NCBI RefSeq assembly: GCF_014654895.1
Contig: NZ_BNBE01000001.1
Span: 2,641,001 to 2,705,000 of the forward strand
From: Streptomyces filamentosus
GTDB taxonomy: Bacteria > Actinomycetota > Actinomycetes > Streptomycetales > Streptomycetaceae
Reading direction: 5' to 3'
Length of the DNA: 64,000 nt
Below, in pieces: positions 44,748 through 53,876 of this stretch. Numbering within the stretch: the first letter of the stretch is position 1; each line of letters begins with the position of its first letter. Made by a program: the position numbers and the translations under genes. A model generated the notes under the pieces. That model did not search any database. It saw only the letters and a program-made list of their open reading frames with translations, and had not been told where the DNA came from.

Positions 44748-46190
44748 TCAGTCGCGCGCGGCCCACCACTCCCGGAGCGCGGCCACGGCCTGGTCGTGCT
44801 CCATCGGGCCGTGCTCCAGGCGCAGCTCCAGCAGGAACTTGTACGCCTGGCCGACGGCGGGACCCGGCTTGATCCCCAGGATCTGCTGGATCTCGTTGCC
44901 GTCGAGGTCGGGGCGGATCGAGTCCAGCTCCTCCTGCTCCTGGAGCTGGGTGATGCGCTCCTCCAGGCCGTCGTAGGTGCGGGAGAGCGTCGCCGCCTTG
45001 CGCTTGTTGCGCGTGGTGCAGTCCGAGCGGGTCAGCTTGTGGAGGCGGGAGAGCAGCGGGCCGGCGTCCCGGACGTAGCGGCGCACGGCGGAGTCGGTCC
45101 AGCCGCCCGCCCCGTACCCGTGGAAGCGCAGGTGCAGCTCCACGAGACGCGAGACGTCCTTGATCATCTCGTTGGAGTACTTCAGCGCGGTCATGCGCTT
45201 CTTGGTCATCTTGGCGCCCACCACCTCGTGGTGGTGGAAGGAGACCCGGCCGTCCTTCTCGAAGCGGCGGGTCCGCGGCTTGCCGATGTCGTGGAGCAGC
45301 GCGGCGAGCCGCAGCACCAGGTCCGGGCCGTCCTCCTCCAGGTCGATCGCCTGGTCGAGGACGGTCAGGGAGTGCTCGTACACGTCCTTGTGCCGGTGGT
45401 GCTCGTCGCTCTCCAGGCGGAGGGCGGGCAGCTCGGGCAGGACGTGGGCGGCGAGGCCGGTGTCCACGAGCAGGCCGAGGCCCTTCCGCGGGTGGTCGGA
45501 GAGCAGCAGCTTGTTCAGCTCGTCCCGGACGCGCTCGGCGGAGACGATCTCGATCCGGTCCGCCATCTCCGTCATCGCCGTCACGACCTCGGGAGCCACC
45601 TCGAAGTCGAGCTGGGCCGCGAAGCGGGCCGCCCGCATCATCCGCAGCGGGTCGTCGGAGAAGGACTCCTCGGGCGTGCCCGGGGTGCGCAGCACCCGGG
45701 CGGCGAGGTCCTCCAGACCGCCGTACGGGTCGACGAACTCCTTCTCGGGGAGGGCCACGGCCATCGCGTTGACGGTGAAGTCGCGCCGGACGAGGTCCTG
45801 CTCGATGGAGTCGCCGTAGGAGACCTCCGGCTTGCGGGAGGTGCGGTCGTACGCCTCGGAGCGGTACGTCGTCACCTCGATCTGGTAGCCGTCCTTCTGC
45901 GAGCCGACCGTCCCGAAGGCGATCCCGACCTCCCAGACCGCGTCGGCCCAGGGGCGGACGATCTTCAGGACGTCCTCGGGGCGGGCGTCCGTGGTGAAGT
46001 CCAGGTCGTTGCCGAGCCGGCCGAGGAGGGCGTCCCGTACCGAGCCGCCGACCAGGGCGAGGCGGAAGCCGGCCTCCTGGAAACGGCGGGCGAGGTCGTC
46101 GGCGACAGGGGACACGCGCAGCAGTTCGCTGACGGCGCGGCGCTGCACCTGGCTCAGTTCGGTCGAGGTGTCTTCGTTGGCGTTCGGCAC
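44748..46190 (-). CDS. CCA tRNA nucleotidyltransferase / PcnA-type polymerase
   Basis: A 480-residue class II nucleotidyltransferase with an HD domain. The catalytic head has LVGGSVRDALLGR (about 48-60) and DLDFTTDARPE with the metal-binding DxD; the template region includes RRDFTVNAMA and RMMRAARF. The C-terminal HD domain shows LLHDIGKPRTR (about 292-302). The actinobacterial member annotated PcnA is expected to complete tRNA 3' CCA ends. GTG at 46190 starts VPNANEDTS; upstream in-frame codons lack a valid start nearby. Convergent with the MFS gene and divergent from the DUF6049 gene. Confidence 0.94.
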   Translation of the reverse strand: MPNANEDTSTELSQVQRRAVSELLRVSPVADDLARRFQEAGFRLALVGGSVRDALLGRLGNDLDFTTDARPEDVLKIVRPWADAVWEVGIAFGTVGSQKDGYQIEVTTYRSEAYDRTSRKPEVSYGDSIEQDLVRRDFTVNAMAVALPEKEFVDPYGGLEDLAARVLRTPGTPEESFSDDPLRMMRAARFAAQLDFEVAPEVVTAMTEMADRIEIVSAERVRDELNKLLLSDHPRKGLGLLVDTGLAAHVLPELPALRLESDEHHRHKDVYEHSLTVLDQAIDLEEDGPDLVLRLAALLHDIGKPRTRRFEKDGRVSFHHHEVVGAKMTKKRMTALKYSNEMIKDVSRLVELHLRFHGYGAGGWTDSAVRRYVRDAGPLLSRLHKLTRSDCTTRNKRKAATLSRTYDGLEERITQLQEQEELDSIRPDLDGNEIQQILGIKPGPAVGQAYKFLLELRLEHGPMEHDQAVAALREWWAARD

Positions 46191-46425
46191 AACAGAAAAG
46201 GGTACGTGCCCCGCTCCGCCCCGACGCCCCCGTTTTCCCGGCGCCCCTCCGCCCCCGTCGCGAGGCGTCTGTGGGGTTCCTGTGAAAACGGCCTCCTCCC
46301 GCGTCACCAGCTGGAGGAGTCCCCGGCACTCGGCCACGTCGTGCCTCGTTACCATGCCTGGACACAGCAACCGGGAACCACTGGCATCACGGGCACCACC
46401 GACTACGACGAGGACGGGCGAACGC

Positions 46426-48921
46426 GTGGCTGAGGCGGCAGCTTTCCAGGGAACCGGCCCCTCATCCGCACCGGGAACCGGCCCCTCGCCCGCCCAGGGC
46501 CCCGGCCCCTCGCCCGCCCGCCGATGGCTGCGGCGCACCCTCACGATCGCCGTCGGGGCACCGCTCCTGGCCGGCCTGCTCCAGAACCCCTCACCGGCCT
46601 CGGCCCGGGCCCCCGAAGAGGGCCAGGTCTCCCGGACGGTCGATGTGTCGATCGACACGCTCACCCCGAGCGCCCCGGTCGAGGGGGACACCGTCACCGT
46701 GACGGGGACGCTGACCAACCGCGGCAAGCGGGTCATCACCGACGCCACCGTGAACCTGCGGGTCGGCCCCCGGATGGAGAGCCGCAGCGAGATCGACCAG
46801 GTCGCCCGGCGGAAGGGCTTCCGCTCCGACAGCGACCCGCAGCCGCCGCAGGACGCCCCCGAGATCGACATCCCGCGACTGGAGGCCGGCGTCAGCCGCG
46901 ACTTCCGGTTCTCCGTGCCCGTCTCCAAGCTGGACCTCGACGAGGAGGGCGGCGTCTACCAGCTGGGCGTCTCGCTCACCGGGCAGACCTCGGACGCGCA
47001 GTACGACCGCGTCCTCGGCATCGAGCGGACCTTCCTGCCGTACCAGCCCGAGCCCACCGACAAGCGGACCCAGCTCACCTACCTCTGGCCGCTGATCTCC
47101 GCCTCCCACATCTCCGCCGACACCGCCTCGGACGACCAGCAGACCCCGGTCTTCCAGGACGACGAGCTGGCCGAGGAGATCCGGCCCGGCGGCCGGCTGG
47201 ACGAGATGGTGACCCTGGGCGCGGACCTCCCGGTCACCTGGGTGATCGACCCGGACCTGCTGGCCTCCGTCGACGCCATGGCCAACGGCTACCGCGTCAA
47301 GGACGGCACCGGGCACACCGCCGGCACGGACGCGAACCGGAAGCTGGCCGAGCGCTGGCTCGGCATGCTGGAGAAGGCCGTCCAGGGCCGCAAGGTGGTC
47401 GCGCTGCCCTTCGCCGACCCCGACCTCGCCTCCCTCGCCCACCGGGGCAAGGCCGTCCCCGGCTCGCTCAAGCACCTCCAGTCGGCGACCCAGCTGGCCC
47501 GCTCGACCGTGGAGACGGTCCTCCACGTCCAGCCCGCCACGGACTTCGCCTGGCCCGTCGAGGGCGCCGTCGACCCCTCGATCATGGCGGTCGCGACCTC
47601 GGCCGGCGCCCGCAAGGTGATCGCCCGCAGCGACAGCATCCAGGACGACGACCTCTCCTACACCCCCACCGCGGCCCGCCCCCTCGGCGGCGGCACCACG
47701 GCGGTGGTCAGCGACGCGGAACTGTCGACCGCATTCCAGGGCGACATGGTCCGGGCCGAGAAGTCCACGCTCGCCGTCCAGGAGTTCCTGGCGCAGACCC
47801 TCGCGATCACCCTGGAGCAGCCGCAGGACCAGCGCAGCGTCGTGGTCGCCCCGCAGCGGACGCCCACCACCTCCCAGGCCCAGGCGATGGCGGCGGCCGT
47901 CCGCGGGCTCGGCGCCCGCCGCTGGACCCAGCCGGCCGACCTGGTCGCCGCGGCGGCGGCCAAGCCCGACCCGGACGCCTCCACCTCGGTGCCGCGCACC
48001 TCGCGGTACCCGAAGAAGCTCCGCGACAGCGAACTCCCGGTGGACGCCTTCCGGGACATGAAGACCACCCGCGACGAACTGGACGACTTCAAGGTCATCC
48101 TCACCGACGCGACCCGCGTGGTGCCCCCGGTCGGCAACGCCATCAACCGCGAGATGTCCACCTCCTGGCGCGGCCGGGCCCGCGAGGCGGCGATCTACCG
48201 CGTGGACGTCCAGGACGTCCTCCAGGGGCTCACCAAGAGCGTCCTGCTCGTCGACAAGTCCGACCTGACCCTCTCGGGACGCAGCGCCACCATCCCCGTC
48301 ACGGTGCAGAACAAGCTGCTCCAGGACGTGGACGGCCTCCTCCTCCAGCTCTCCTCCAGCAACGGGACCCGGCTGAAGGTCGACGGCCAGACCTCGGCGC
48401 GGCTGCCCGTGAAGATCCGCGCCGGGCACAGCCAGTCGGTGAAGTTCCCCGCCTCGGCCAACGCCAACGGCCAGATCACCATGACGGCCCAGCTCTACAC
48501 CGCGGACGGGACGCCCTACGGCGCCCCGATGGACTTCACCGTGAAGGTCTCCGAGATGACCCCGACGGTGATGCTCGTCATCGCCGGCGGCGTGCTGCTC
48601 CTCGTCCTCGCGGGCGTCCGCATGTACACCCAGCGCAAGCGCCTGGCCGCCCGCGCCGCGGAGGCGGAGGCGGATGCCGAGGTGGGCGCCGCGATGGAGG
48701 CGGAGGCCGGGAGCGGCGCGGCGACCGGGGAGACGCCCTCCGGGGACGCGCCCGGGACCGGGGCCGGTCCCGGCGACGAGACCGCCGCCGGGACCGGGGA
48801 CACGGCCGGGACCACGCCCGCCGGCACGGCCGCCGGAGCCGGGCAGCCGAGTGACCCGGACGCGGACACCGGCGCCGAAAGCGGCGACCCGTCGGGCCCG
48901 GGTGAGAAAGTGGACCGTTGA
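46426..48921 (+). CDS. Large exported single-anchor protein (DUF6049)
   Basis: An 831-residue protein of the actinobacterial family that precedes murJ (M. tuberculosis Rv3909 in the equivalent place). It has a Pro-rich N-terminus, a signal segment RRWLRRTLTIAVGAPLLAGL ending near ASA at residue 60, and a long extracytoplasmic region. A C-terminal helix (MLVIAGGVLLLVLAGVRMYT, about 714-733) is followed by a basic then Glu/Ala/Gly-rich cytoplasmic tail. Ig-like repeats with TVTVTGTLTNRGKRVITDAT occur near the start and near residue 620. A role in envelope assembly with MurJ is inference. GTG at 46426 is chosen, with ATG 46354 as an alternative. Confidence 0.85.
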   Translation: MAEAAAFQGTGPSSAPGTGPSPAQGPGPSPARRWLRRTLTIAVGAPLLAGLLQNPSPASARAPEEGQVSRTVDVSIDTLTPSAPVEGDTVTVTGTLTNRGKRVITDATVNLRVGPRMESRSEIDQVARRKGFRSDSDPQPPQDAPEIDIPRLEAGVSRDFRFSVPVSKLDLDEEGGVYQLGVSLTGQTSDAQYDRVLGIERTFLPYQPEPTDKRTQLTYLWPLISASHISADTASDDQQTPVFQDDELAEEIRPGGRLDEMVTLGADLPVTWVIDPDLLASVDAMANGYRVKDGTGHTAGTDANRKLAERWLGMLEKAVQGRKVVALPFADPDLASLAHRGKAVPGSLKHLQSATQLARSTVETVLHVQPATDFAWPVEGAVDPSIMAVATSAGARKVIARSDSIQDDDLSYTPTAARPLGGGTTAVVSDAELSTAFQGDMVRAEKSTLAVQEFLAQTLAITLEQPQDQRSVVVAPQRTPTTSQAQAMAAAVRGLGARRWTQPADLVAAAAAKPDPDASTSVPRTSRYPKKLRDSELPVDAFRDMKTTRDELDDFKVILTDATRVVPPVGNAINREMSTSWRGRAREAAIYRVDVQDVLQGLTKSVLLVDKSDLTLSGRSATIPVTVQNKLLQDVDGLLLQLSSSNGTRLKVDGQTSARLPVKIRAGHSQSVKFPASANANGQITMTAQLYTADGTPYGAPMDFTVKVSEMTPTVMLVIAGGVLLLVLAGVRMYTQRKRLAARAAEAEADAEVGAAMEAEAGSGAATGETPSGDAPGTGAGPGDETAAGTGDTAGTTPAGTAAGAGQPSDPDADTGAESGDPSGPGEKVDR

Positions 48922-48966
48922 GCGATGTCGTGGCCGGTCGGCCGGGGACGATGAGGTGGGGTAAGC

Positions 48967-51327
48967 ATGAACGCGCCGTACGACGCTGACCGCGGCCAGG
49001 GCGCGGGCGGCACCGCACCGTCCGGCGGTACGCCCGCGGCTCCCGCCGGTCCCGGCGGGCAGCCGATCCCGCCGCCCCCGCCACAGGGCCAGCACGGACC
49101 GCAGGACCAGCACGGACCGCAGGGCCCGCAGGGACACCCCCCGCAGGCCCCGTACGTCCACGACCCGGCCCGGCCCGCGTACGACCGCGCGCCCTACGCC
49201 CAGGACCCGTACGGCGCGCAGCCGCAGGCCCCCGCCGCGTACCCCCAGAACCCGCAGCCCGAGAATCCCTACGGCCAGGACCCCTACGTCCAGGACGCCT
49301 ACGCCCACGACCCCTACCGGGCGCGGGACCTGTCCGCGCAGGACCCGGTGGGCGAGGCGCTCTACGACCGCGCCGCGCACCCGCCGCCCCCGCCGGGCAC
49401 CTACCAGGACCCGCAGGCGCTCTACCAGCAACCTGCCGCGCCCCAGCACGCGCCGGACCCGCGGGTCTGGGCCCAGACCCCGGCGCCCGAGCCCGACGGC
49501 CCCTCCCGCCACCTCCCGTACGGCGACGACGCCCGCACGGTCCAGTTCACCGGCGTCGACGACCTGGTGACCCGGGCGAGCGCGGAGGAGCAGCCCGAGC
49601 CGGACGCCTTCGCCCACCTCTACCGCGACCAGCAGGGCCAGGTGCCCGCCCCGGCCGCGGAACCCGACCCGCTGCCGGCCCCCGCGCCGAAGAAGGGCGG
49701 CCGCGCCTCCGGGCTGCTGAAGTCGAGCGCCGTGATGGCCGCCGGCACCCTGGTCTCCCGGCTCACCGGCTTCGTCCGCTCGCTGGTCATCACCGGCGCC
49801 CTCGGCGCCGCGCTGCTCGGCGACACCTTCACCATCGCGTACACCCTGCCGACGATGATCTACATCCTCACCGTCGGCGGCGGCCTCAACTCGGTCTTCG
49901 TGCCGCAGCTGGTCCGCTCGATGAAGAACGACGAGGACGGCGGCGAGGCGTACGCCAACCGCCTGCTCACCCTCGTCATGGTGGCGCTCGGCCTGATCGT
50001 GGTCGCGGCCGTCTTCGCCGCGCCCGTCCTGATCCGGCTGATGTCGAACACCATCGCCGACGACGCCGCCGCCAACAGCGTCGCGGTGACCTTCGCCCGC
50101 TACTGCCTGCCCACGATCTTCTTCATGGGCGTGCACGTGGTGATGGGCCAGATCCTCAACGCCCGCGGCAAGTTCGGCGCGATGATGTGGACCCCGGTCC
50201 TCAACAACATCGTCATGATCGTCACCTTCGGCCTGTTCATCTGGGTGTACGGCACCTCCGCCGAGTCCCACATGGGCGTGCGGACCATCCCCGACGAGGG
50301 CATCCGCCTCCTCGGCATCGGCACCCTGCTCGGCCTCGTCGTCCAGGCGCTCGCGATGATCCCGTACCTGCGCGAGACGGGCTTCCGCTTCCGGCCCCGC
50401 TTCGACTGGAAGGGCCACGGCCTCGGCAAGACGGTGAAGCTCGCCAAGTGGACCGTCCTCTTCGTCCTCGCCAACCAGGCGGGCGTCCTGGTCGTCACCC
50501 AGCTCGCCACCGCCGCCGGCGAGGAGTCCGGCAAGAACGGCGCCGGCTTCCTCGCGTACTCCAACGCGCAGCTGATCTGGGGCATGCCGCAGGCCATCAT
50601 CACGGTCTCCGTCATGGCCGCCCTGCTGCCCCGGATCTCCCGCGCCGCCAGCGACGACGACCCCGGCGCCGTCCGCGACGACATCTCGCAGGGCCTCAGG
50701 AACTCCGCCGTCGCCATCGTCCCGGTCGCCTTCGCCTTCCTGGCCCTCGGCGTCCCCATGTGCACCCTGCTGTACGCCTCCAGCGGCGTCGAGGCCGCCC
50801 AGGGCATGGGCTTCATCCTGATGGCCTTCGGCCTCGGCCTGATCCCCTACTCCGTGCAGTACGTCGTCCTCCGCGGCTTCTACGCCTACGAGGACACCCG
50901 CACGCCCTTCTACAACACGGTCATCGTCGCCGCCGTCAACGCGGCCGCCTCCGCCCTCTGCTACGTCCTGCTGCCCGCCCAGTGGGCCGTGGTCGGCATG
51001 GCCGCCTCCTACGGCCTCGCCTACGCCGTCGGCGTCGGCATCGCCTGGCGCCGGCTGCGCAACCGCCTCGGCGGCGACCTGGACGGCGCCCACGTCCTGC
51101 GCACCTACGCCCGCCTCTGCATGGCCTCCCTGCCCGCGGCGGTCGTCGCCGGCGCGGTCGGCTTCGGCCTGCTGAAGCTGCTCGGCGAGGGCGCCCTCGG
51201 CTCTCTGGTCGCGCTCCTCGTCGGCGGCGCGGTGCTCCTCGGCGTCTTCTTCGTCGCCGCCCGCCGCATGCGGATCACCGAGCTGAACACCCTCGTCGGC
51301 ATGGTGCGGGGCCGTCTGGGACGCTGA
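48967..51327 (+). CDS. murJ: MurJ-type lipid II flippase (MviN)
   Basis: A 786-residue membrane protein that flips lipid II across the membrane for wall synthesis. The first ~245 residues are a cytoplasmic Pro/Gln/Tyr-rich tract with DPYxQDPY-like repeats; helices begin with AAGTLVSRLTGFVRSLVITG, the MviN signature. About fourteen helices follow, including NARGKFGAMMWTPVLNNIVM and YEDTRTPFYNTV. The ATG follows GGTGGGG. It starts 45 bp after the DUF6049 gene; the pseudokinase gene starts 117 bp later. Confidence 0.95.
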   Translation: MNAPYDADRGQGAGGTAPSGGTPAAPAGPGGQPIPPPPPQGQHGPQDQHGPQGPQGHPPQAPYVHDPARPAYDRAPYAQDPYGAQPQAPAAYPQNPQPENPYGQDPYVQDAYAHDPYRARDLSAQDPVGEALYDRAAHPPPPPGTYQDPQALYQQPAAPQHAPDPRVWAQTPAPEPDGPSRHLPYGDDARTVQFTGVDDLVTRASAEEQPEPDAFAHLYRDQQGQVPAPAAEPDPLPAPAPKKGGRASGLLKSSAVMAAGTLVSRLTGFVRSLVITGALGAALLGDTFTIAYTLPTMIYILTVGGGLNSVFVPQLVRSMKNDEDGGEAYANRLLTLVMVALGLIVVAAVFAAPVLIRLMSNTIADDAAANSVAVTFARYCLPTIFFMGVHVVMGQILNARGKFGAMMWTPVLNNIVMIVTFGLFIWVYGTSAESHMGVRTIPDEGIRLLGIGTLLGLVVQALAMIPYLRETGFRFRPRFDWKGHGLGKTVKLAKWTVLFVLANQAGVLVVTQLATAAGEESGKNGAGFLAYSNAQLIWGMPQAIITVSVMAALLPRISRAASDDDPGAVRDDISQGLRNSAVAIVPVAFAFLALGVPMCTLLYASSGVEAAQGMGFILMAFGLGLIPYSVQYVVLRGFYAYEDTRTPFYNTVIVAAVNAAASALCYVLLPAQWAVVGMAASYGLAYAVGVGIAWRRLRNRLGGDLDGAHVLRTYARLCMASLPAAVVAGAVGFGLLKLLGEGALGSLVALLVGGAVLLGVFFVAARRMRITELNTLVGMVRGRLGR

Positions 51328-51444
51328 TTCCGCGTCCGGGGACAACCATCGGGGGACACCGTGTGTCGTGCATAGCGTCCGACTGTGGGCACAATTGGCT
51401 TGGCTGTTGGATGTGGCGCAACGGATGGGGAGGCAGGAACGACG

Positions 51445-53145
51445 GTGGCGGAACGTAGCACGGCTGCCGTCGACGTGGCCGACAACAGCGGTGACGACCC
51501 GCTGACCGCGCAGGCGGACACGGCCGCGACCGACGGGGTGGCGGAAGAACGGAAGACGGCGGAGGAGCCCGCCGGGACCCTCGAACAGAAGGCGGTCGAG
51601 CGGAAGAACGGCGAACAGCCCTCCATCACGGCACCCGAACTGCACAGCGGCCACAAGCTGGCACGGCGCTACCGGCTGGAGGAGTGCGTCACCCGTCTGG
51701 ACGGCTTCAGCAGCTGGCGGGCCGTCGACGAGAAGCTGCGGCGGGCGGTCGGCGTCCACCTGCTGCCGGCCGACCATCCGCGCGCCCGCTCGGTCCTGGC
51801 CGCCGCCCGGTCGGCGGCCCTCCTCGGCGACCCCCGGTTCGTCCAGGTCCTCGACGCCGTCGAGGAGAACGACCTCGTCTACGTCGTCCACGAGTGGCTG
51901 CCCGACGCGACCGAGCTGACCGCGCTCCTCGCCGACGGCCAGCTGGAGGCCCACGACGCCTACCAGCTCGTCGCCCAGGTCTCCCAGGCGATGGCCGCCG
52001 CGCACCGCGAGGGCCTGGCCCACCTGCGGCTCACCCCGAGCGCCGTGCTGCGCAGCTCCACCGGCCAGTACCGCATCCGCGGCCTCGCCGTGAACGCCGC
52101 CCTGCGCGGCATCACCGCCGACCGGCCGCAGCGCACCGACACCGAGGCCATCGGCGCCCTCCTCTACGCAGCCCTCACCCAGCGCTGGCCGTACGAGAGC
52201 GACGCCTACGGCCTCTCCGGCCTGCCCAAGGGCGTCGGACTCCTCCCGCCGGACCAGGTCCGCGCGGGCGTCCACCGGGGCCTCTCCGAGATCGCCATGC
52301 GCGCCCTCGCCAACGACGGGGCCACCGCCTCGCGGCAGGAACCGCCCTGCACGACCCCGGACGAGCTCGCCAAGGCCGTCGCGGCGATGCCCCGCGTCAA
52401 GCCGCCGGAGCCCGTCTTCCCCACCCCCGCCGAGTACCAGCGCACCACGTACCAGCAGGGCACGTACGGGCACGGGCGCCCGCAGCCGCGCCCCATGGCC
52501 ACCCAGCCGATCCCGCAGCCCCCGGCCCCGCTGGAGAGCCGTGCGGGCAAGGCGCTGAAGTGGGCCGTCGGCGCCCTGCTCATCGCCGCCCTCGGCCTCG
52601 GCAGCTGGCAGATCGCCGACCAGCTCCTCGCCCCCAAGCCGAAGGACGAGACGCCGGTCGTCCAGCAGACGGCCGACGAGAAGCCCGAACCGCCGAAGCC
52701 GATCGCCATCGCCTCGGCCCAGGACTTCGACCCCTTCAGCGACGACGGCAGGGAAAACCCCGCCGACGTGCCGAAGGCCTACGACGGCGACCCCGCCACG
52801 TACTGGCAGACCATGGAGTACCGGGGCTTCTCGAAGTTCGGCAACCTCAAGGAAGGCGTCGGCCTCGTCCTCGACCTGGGCAAGGAGCAGGAGGTCGCCT
52901 CGGTCGACGTCTCCTTCCTCGGCCGGACCTCGGTGGAACTGCGCACCGCAGCCTCGGGCGCCTCCTCGGCTCCCACCTCGCTCGACGGCTTCACCACCCA
53001 GGCGAAGGACACCGGGTCCCAGGTCGCGCTGAAGCCCACCAAGCCGGTGACGACCCGCTACGTGCTGGTCTGGCTGACGGACCTGCCCACCACCGAGACC
53101 GGGCACTACCGGGGGAAGGTCGCCGAGATCAAGGTCATGGGCTGA
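51445..53145 (+). CDS. Membrane pseudokinase with extracytoplasmic jelly-roll domain, murJ neighbour
   Basis: A 566-residue protein with a kinase-like cytoplasmic domain (about 75-310), one helix (about 376-398) and an extracytoplasmic F5/8-type-like domain (about 430-566). The kinase fold is degenerate: it shows HLRLTPSAVLRSSTGQYRIR in place of HRDLKPxN and no DFG, so no phosphotransfer is expected. In M. tuberculosis the same pseudokinase plus jelly-roll is fused to the C-terminus of MviN, where its phosphorylated form recruits FhaA; here it is a separate gene. The GTG at 51445 starts VAERSTAAVDV. It is 29 bp before sigM. Confidence 0.88.
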   Translation: MAERSTAAVDVADNSGDDPLTAQADTAATDGVAEERKTAEEPAGTLEQKAVERKNGEQPSITAPELHSGHKLARRYRLEECVTRLDGFSSWRAVDEKLRRAVGVHLLPADHPRARSVLAAARSAALLGDPRFVQVLDAVEENDLVYVVHEWLPDATELTALLADGQLEAHDAYQLVAQVSQAMAAAHREGLAHLRLTPSAVLRSSTGQYRIRGLAVNAALRGITADRPQRTDTEAIGALLYAALTQRWPYESDAYGLSGLPKGVGLLPPDQVRAGVHRGLSEIAMRALANDGATASRQEPPCTTPDELAKAVAAMPRVKPPEPVFPTPAEYQRTTYQQGTYGHGRPQPRPMATQPIPQPPAPLESRAGKALKWAVGALLIAALGLGSWQIADQLLAPKPKDETPVVQQTADEKPEPPKPIAIASAQDFDPFSDDGRENPADVPKAYDGDPATYWQTMEYRGFSKFGNLKEGVGLVLDLGKEQEVASVDVSFLGRTSVELRTAASGASSAPTSLDGFTTQAKDTGSQVALKPTKPVTTRYVLVWLTDLPTTETGHYRGKVAEIKVMG

Positions 53146-53174
53146 CGACAGGGCAGTGGAGGGGGCTGACACCA

Positions 53175-53876
53175 TTGGACCGTCCGATGGACGCCACAGA
53201 CGACCGGGAACTCCTGGCCCGGCACGTCGCCGGGGATCCGGACGCCTTCGGTGAGCTCGTACGGCGCCACCGCGACCGCCTGTGGGCGGTGGCGCTCCGC
53301 ACCCTGGGAGACCGAGAGGAGGCCGCGGACGCCGTCCAGGACGCCCTCCTCTCGGCCTTCCGGGCCGCCCACACCTTCCGGGGCCAGTCGGCGGTCACGA
53401 CCTGGCTGCACCGCATCACGGTGAACGCCTGCCTGGACCGGATCCGGAAGACCGCCACCCGGCGGACCTCCCCCGTCGACGACACCGCCCGCTTCGAGCA
53501 GCTCCTCGAACCGCACGAGTCCGCCGAGGCGCCCGCCGAGCGCGAGGACCTCCACCGGCAGCTGCTCGCCGCGCTCGCCACCCTCGCCCCCGACCAGCGC
53601 GCCGCCCTCGTCCTCGTCGACATGCAGGGATACCCGGTCGCGGAGGTGGCCCGTATCCTCGGCGTTCCCACCGGCACCGTGAAGAGCCGCTGTGCGCGCG
53701 GCCGGGCCCGGCTGCTTCCGCTGCTCACTCATCTGCGCGCCGACACCGTGGGTAACGAGCCCTCCGAGGGGGGAAGGAACCGGACGCCGGGGACATCCGT
53801 CCCACCGGCATCGGGGCCGCCGGAAACCGGACCGATCGATCCAGCTGCTGTGAAGGGCGGAGGTGGGCGCGCGTGA
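53175..53876 (+). CDS. sigM: ECF sigma factor SigM
   Basis: A 233-residue extracytoplasmic-function sigma factor. Region 2 (HVAGDPDAFGELVRRHRDRL, AADAVQDALLSAFRAAHTFR, about 18-80) binds the -10 element and region 4 (LAPDQRAALVLVDMQGYPVA, ILGVPTGTVKSRCARGRARL, about 137-180) binds the -35. A Pro/Gly-rich tail of about 45 residues follows. TTG at 53175 is chosen because GGAGGGGG lies nine bases upstream; the ATG at 53187 has no ribosome site. It overlaps the anti-sigma gene by four bases (GTGA), so the two are translationally coupled. The sigM-antisigma-trxB order is conserved with mycobacteria. Confidence 0.94.
   Translation: MDRPMDATDDRELLARHVAGDPDAFGELVRRHRDRLWAVALRTLGDREEAADAVQDALLSAFRAAHTFRGQSAVTTWLHRITVNACLDRIRKTATRRTSPVDDTARFEQLLEPHESAEAPAEREDLHRQLLAALATLAPDQRAALVLVDMQGYPVAEVARILGVPTGTVKSRCARGRARLLPLLTHLRADTVGNEPSEGGRNRTPGTSVPPASGPPETGPIDPAAVKGGGGRA

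Noticed and set aside
46591-53175. Open frame of 2194 codons on the minus strand
   Set aside because: Antisense to DUF6049, murJ and the pseudokinase gene; low-complexity translation, no start signal.
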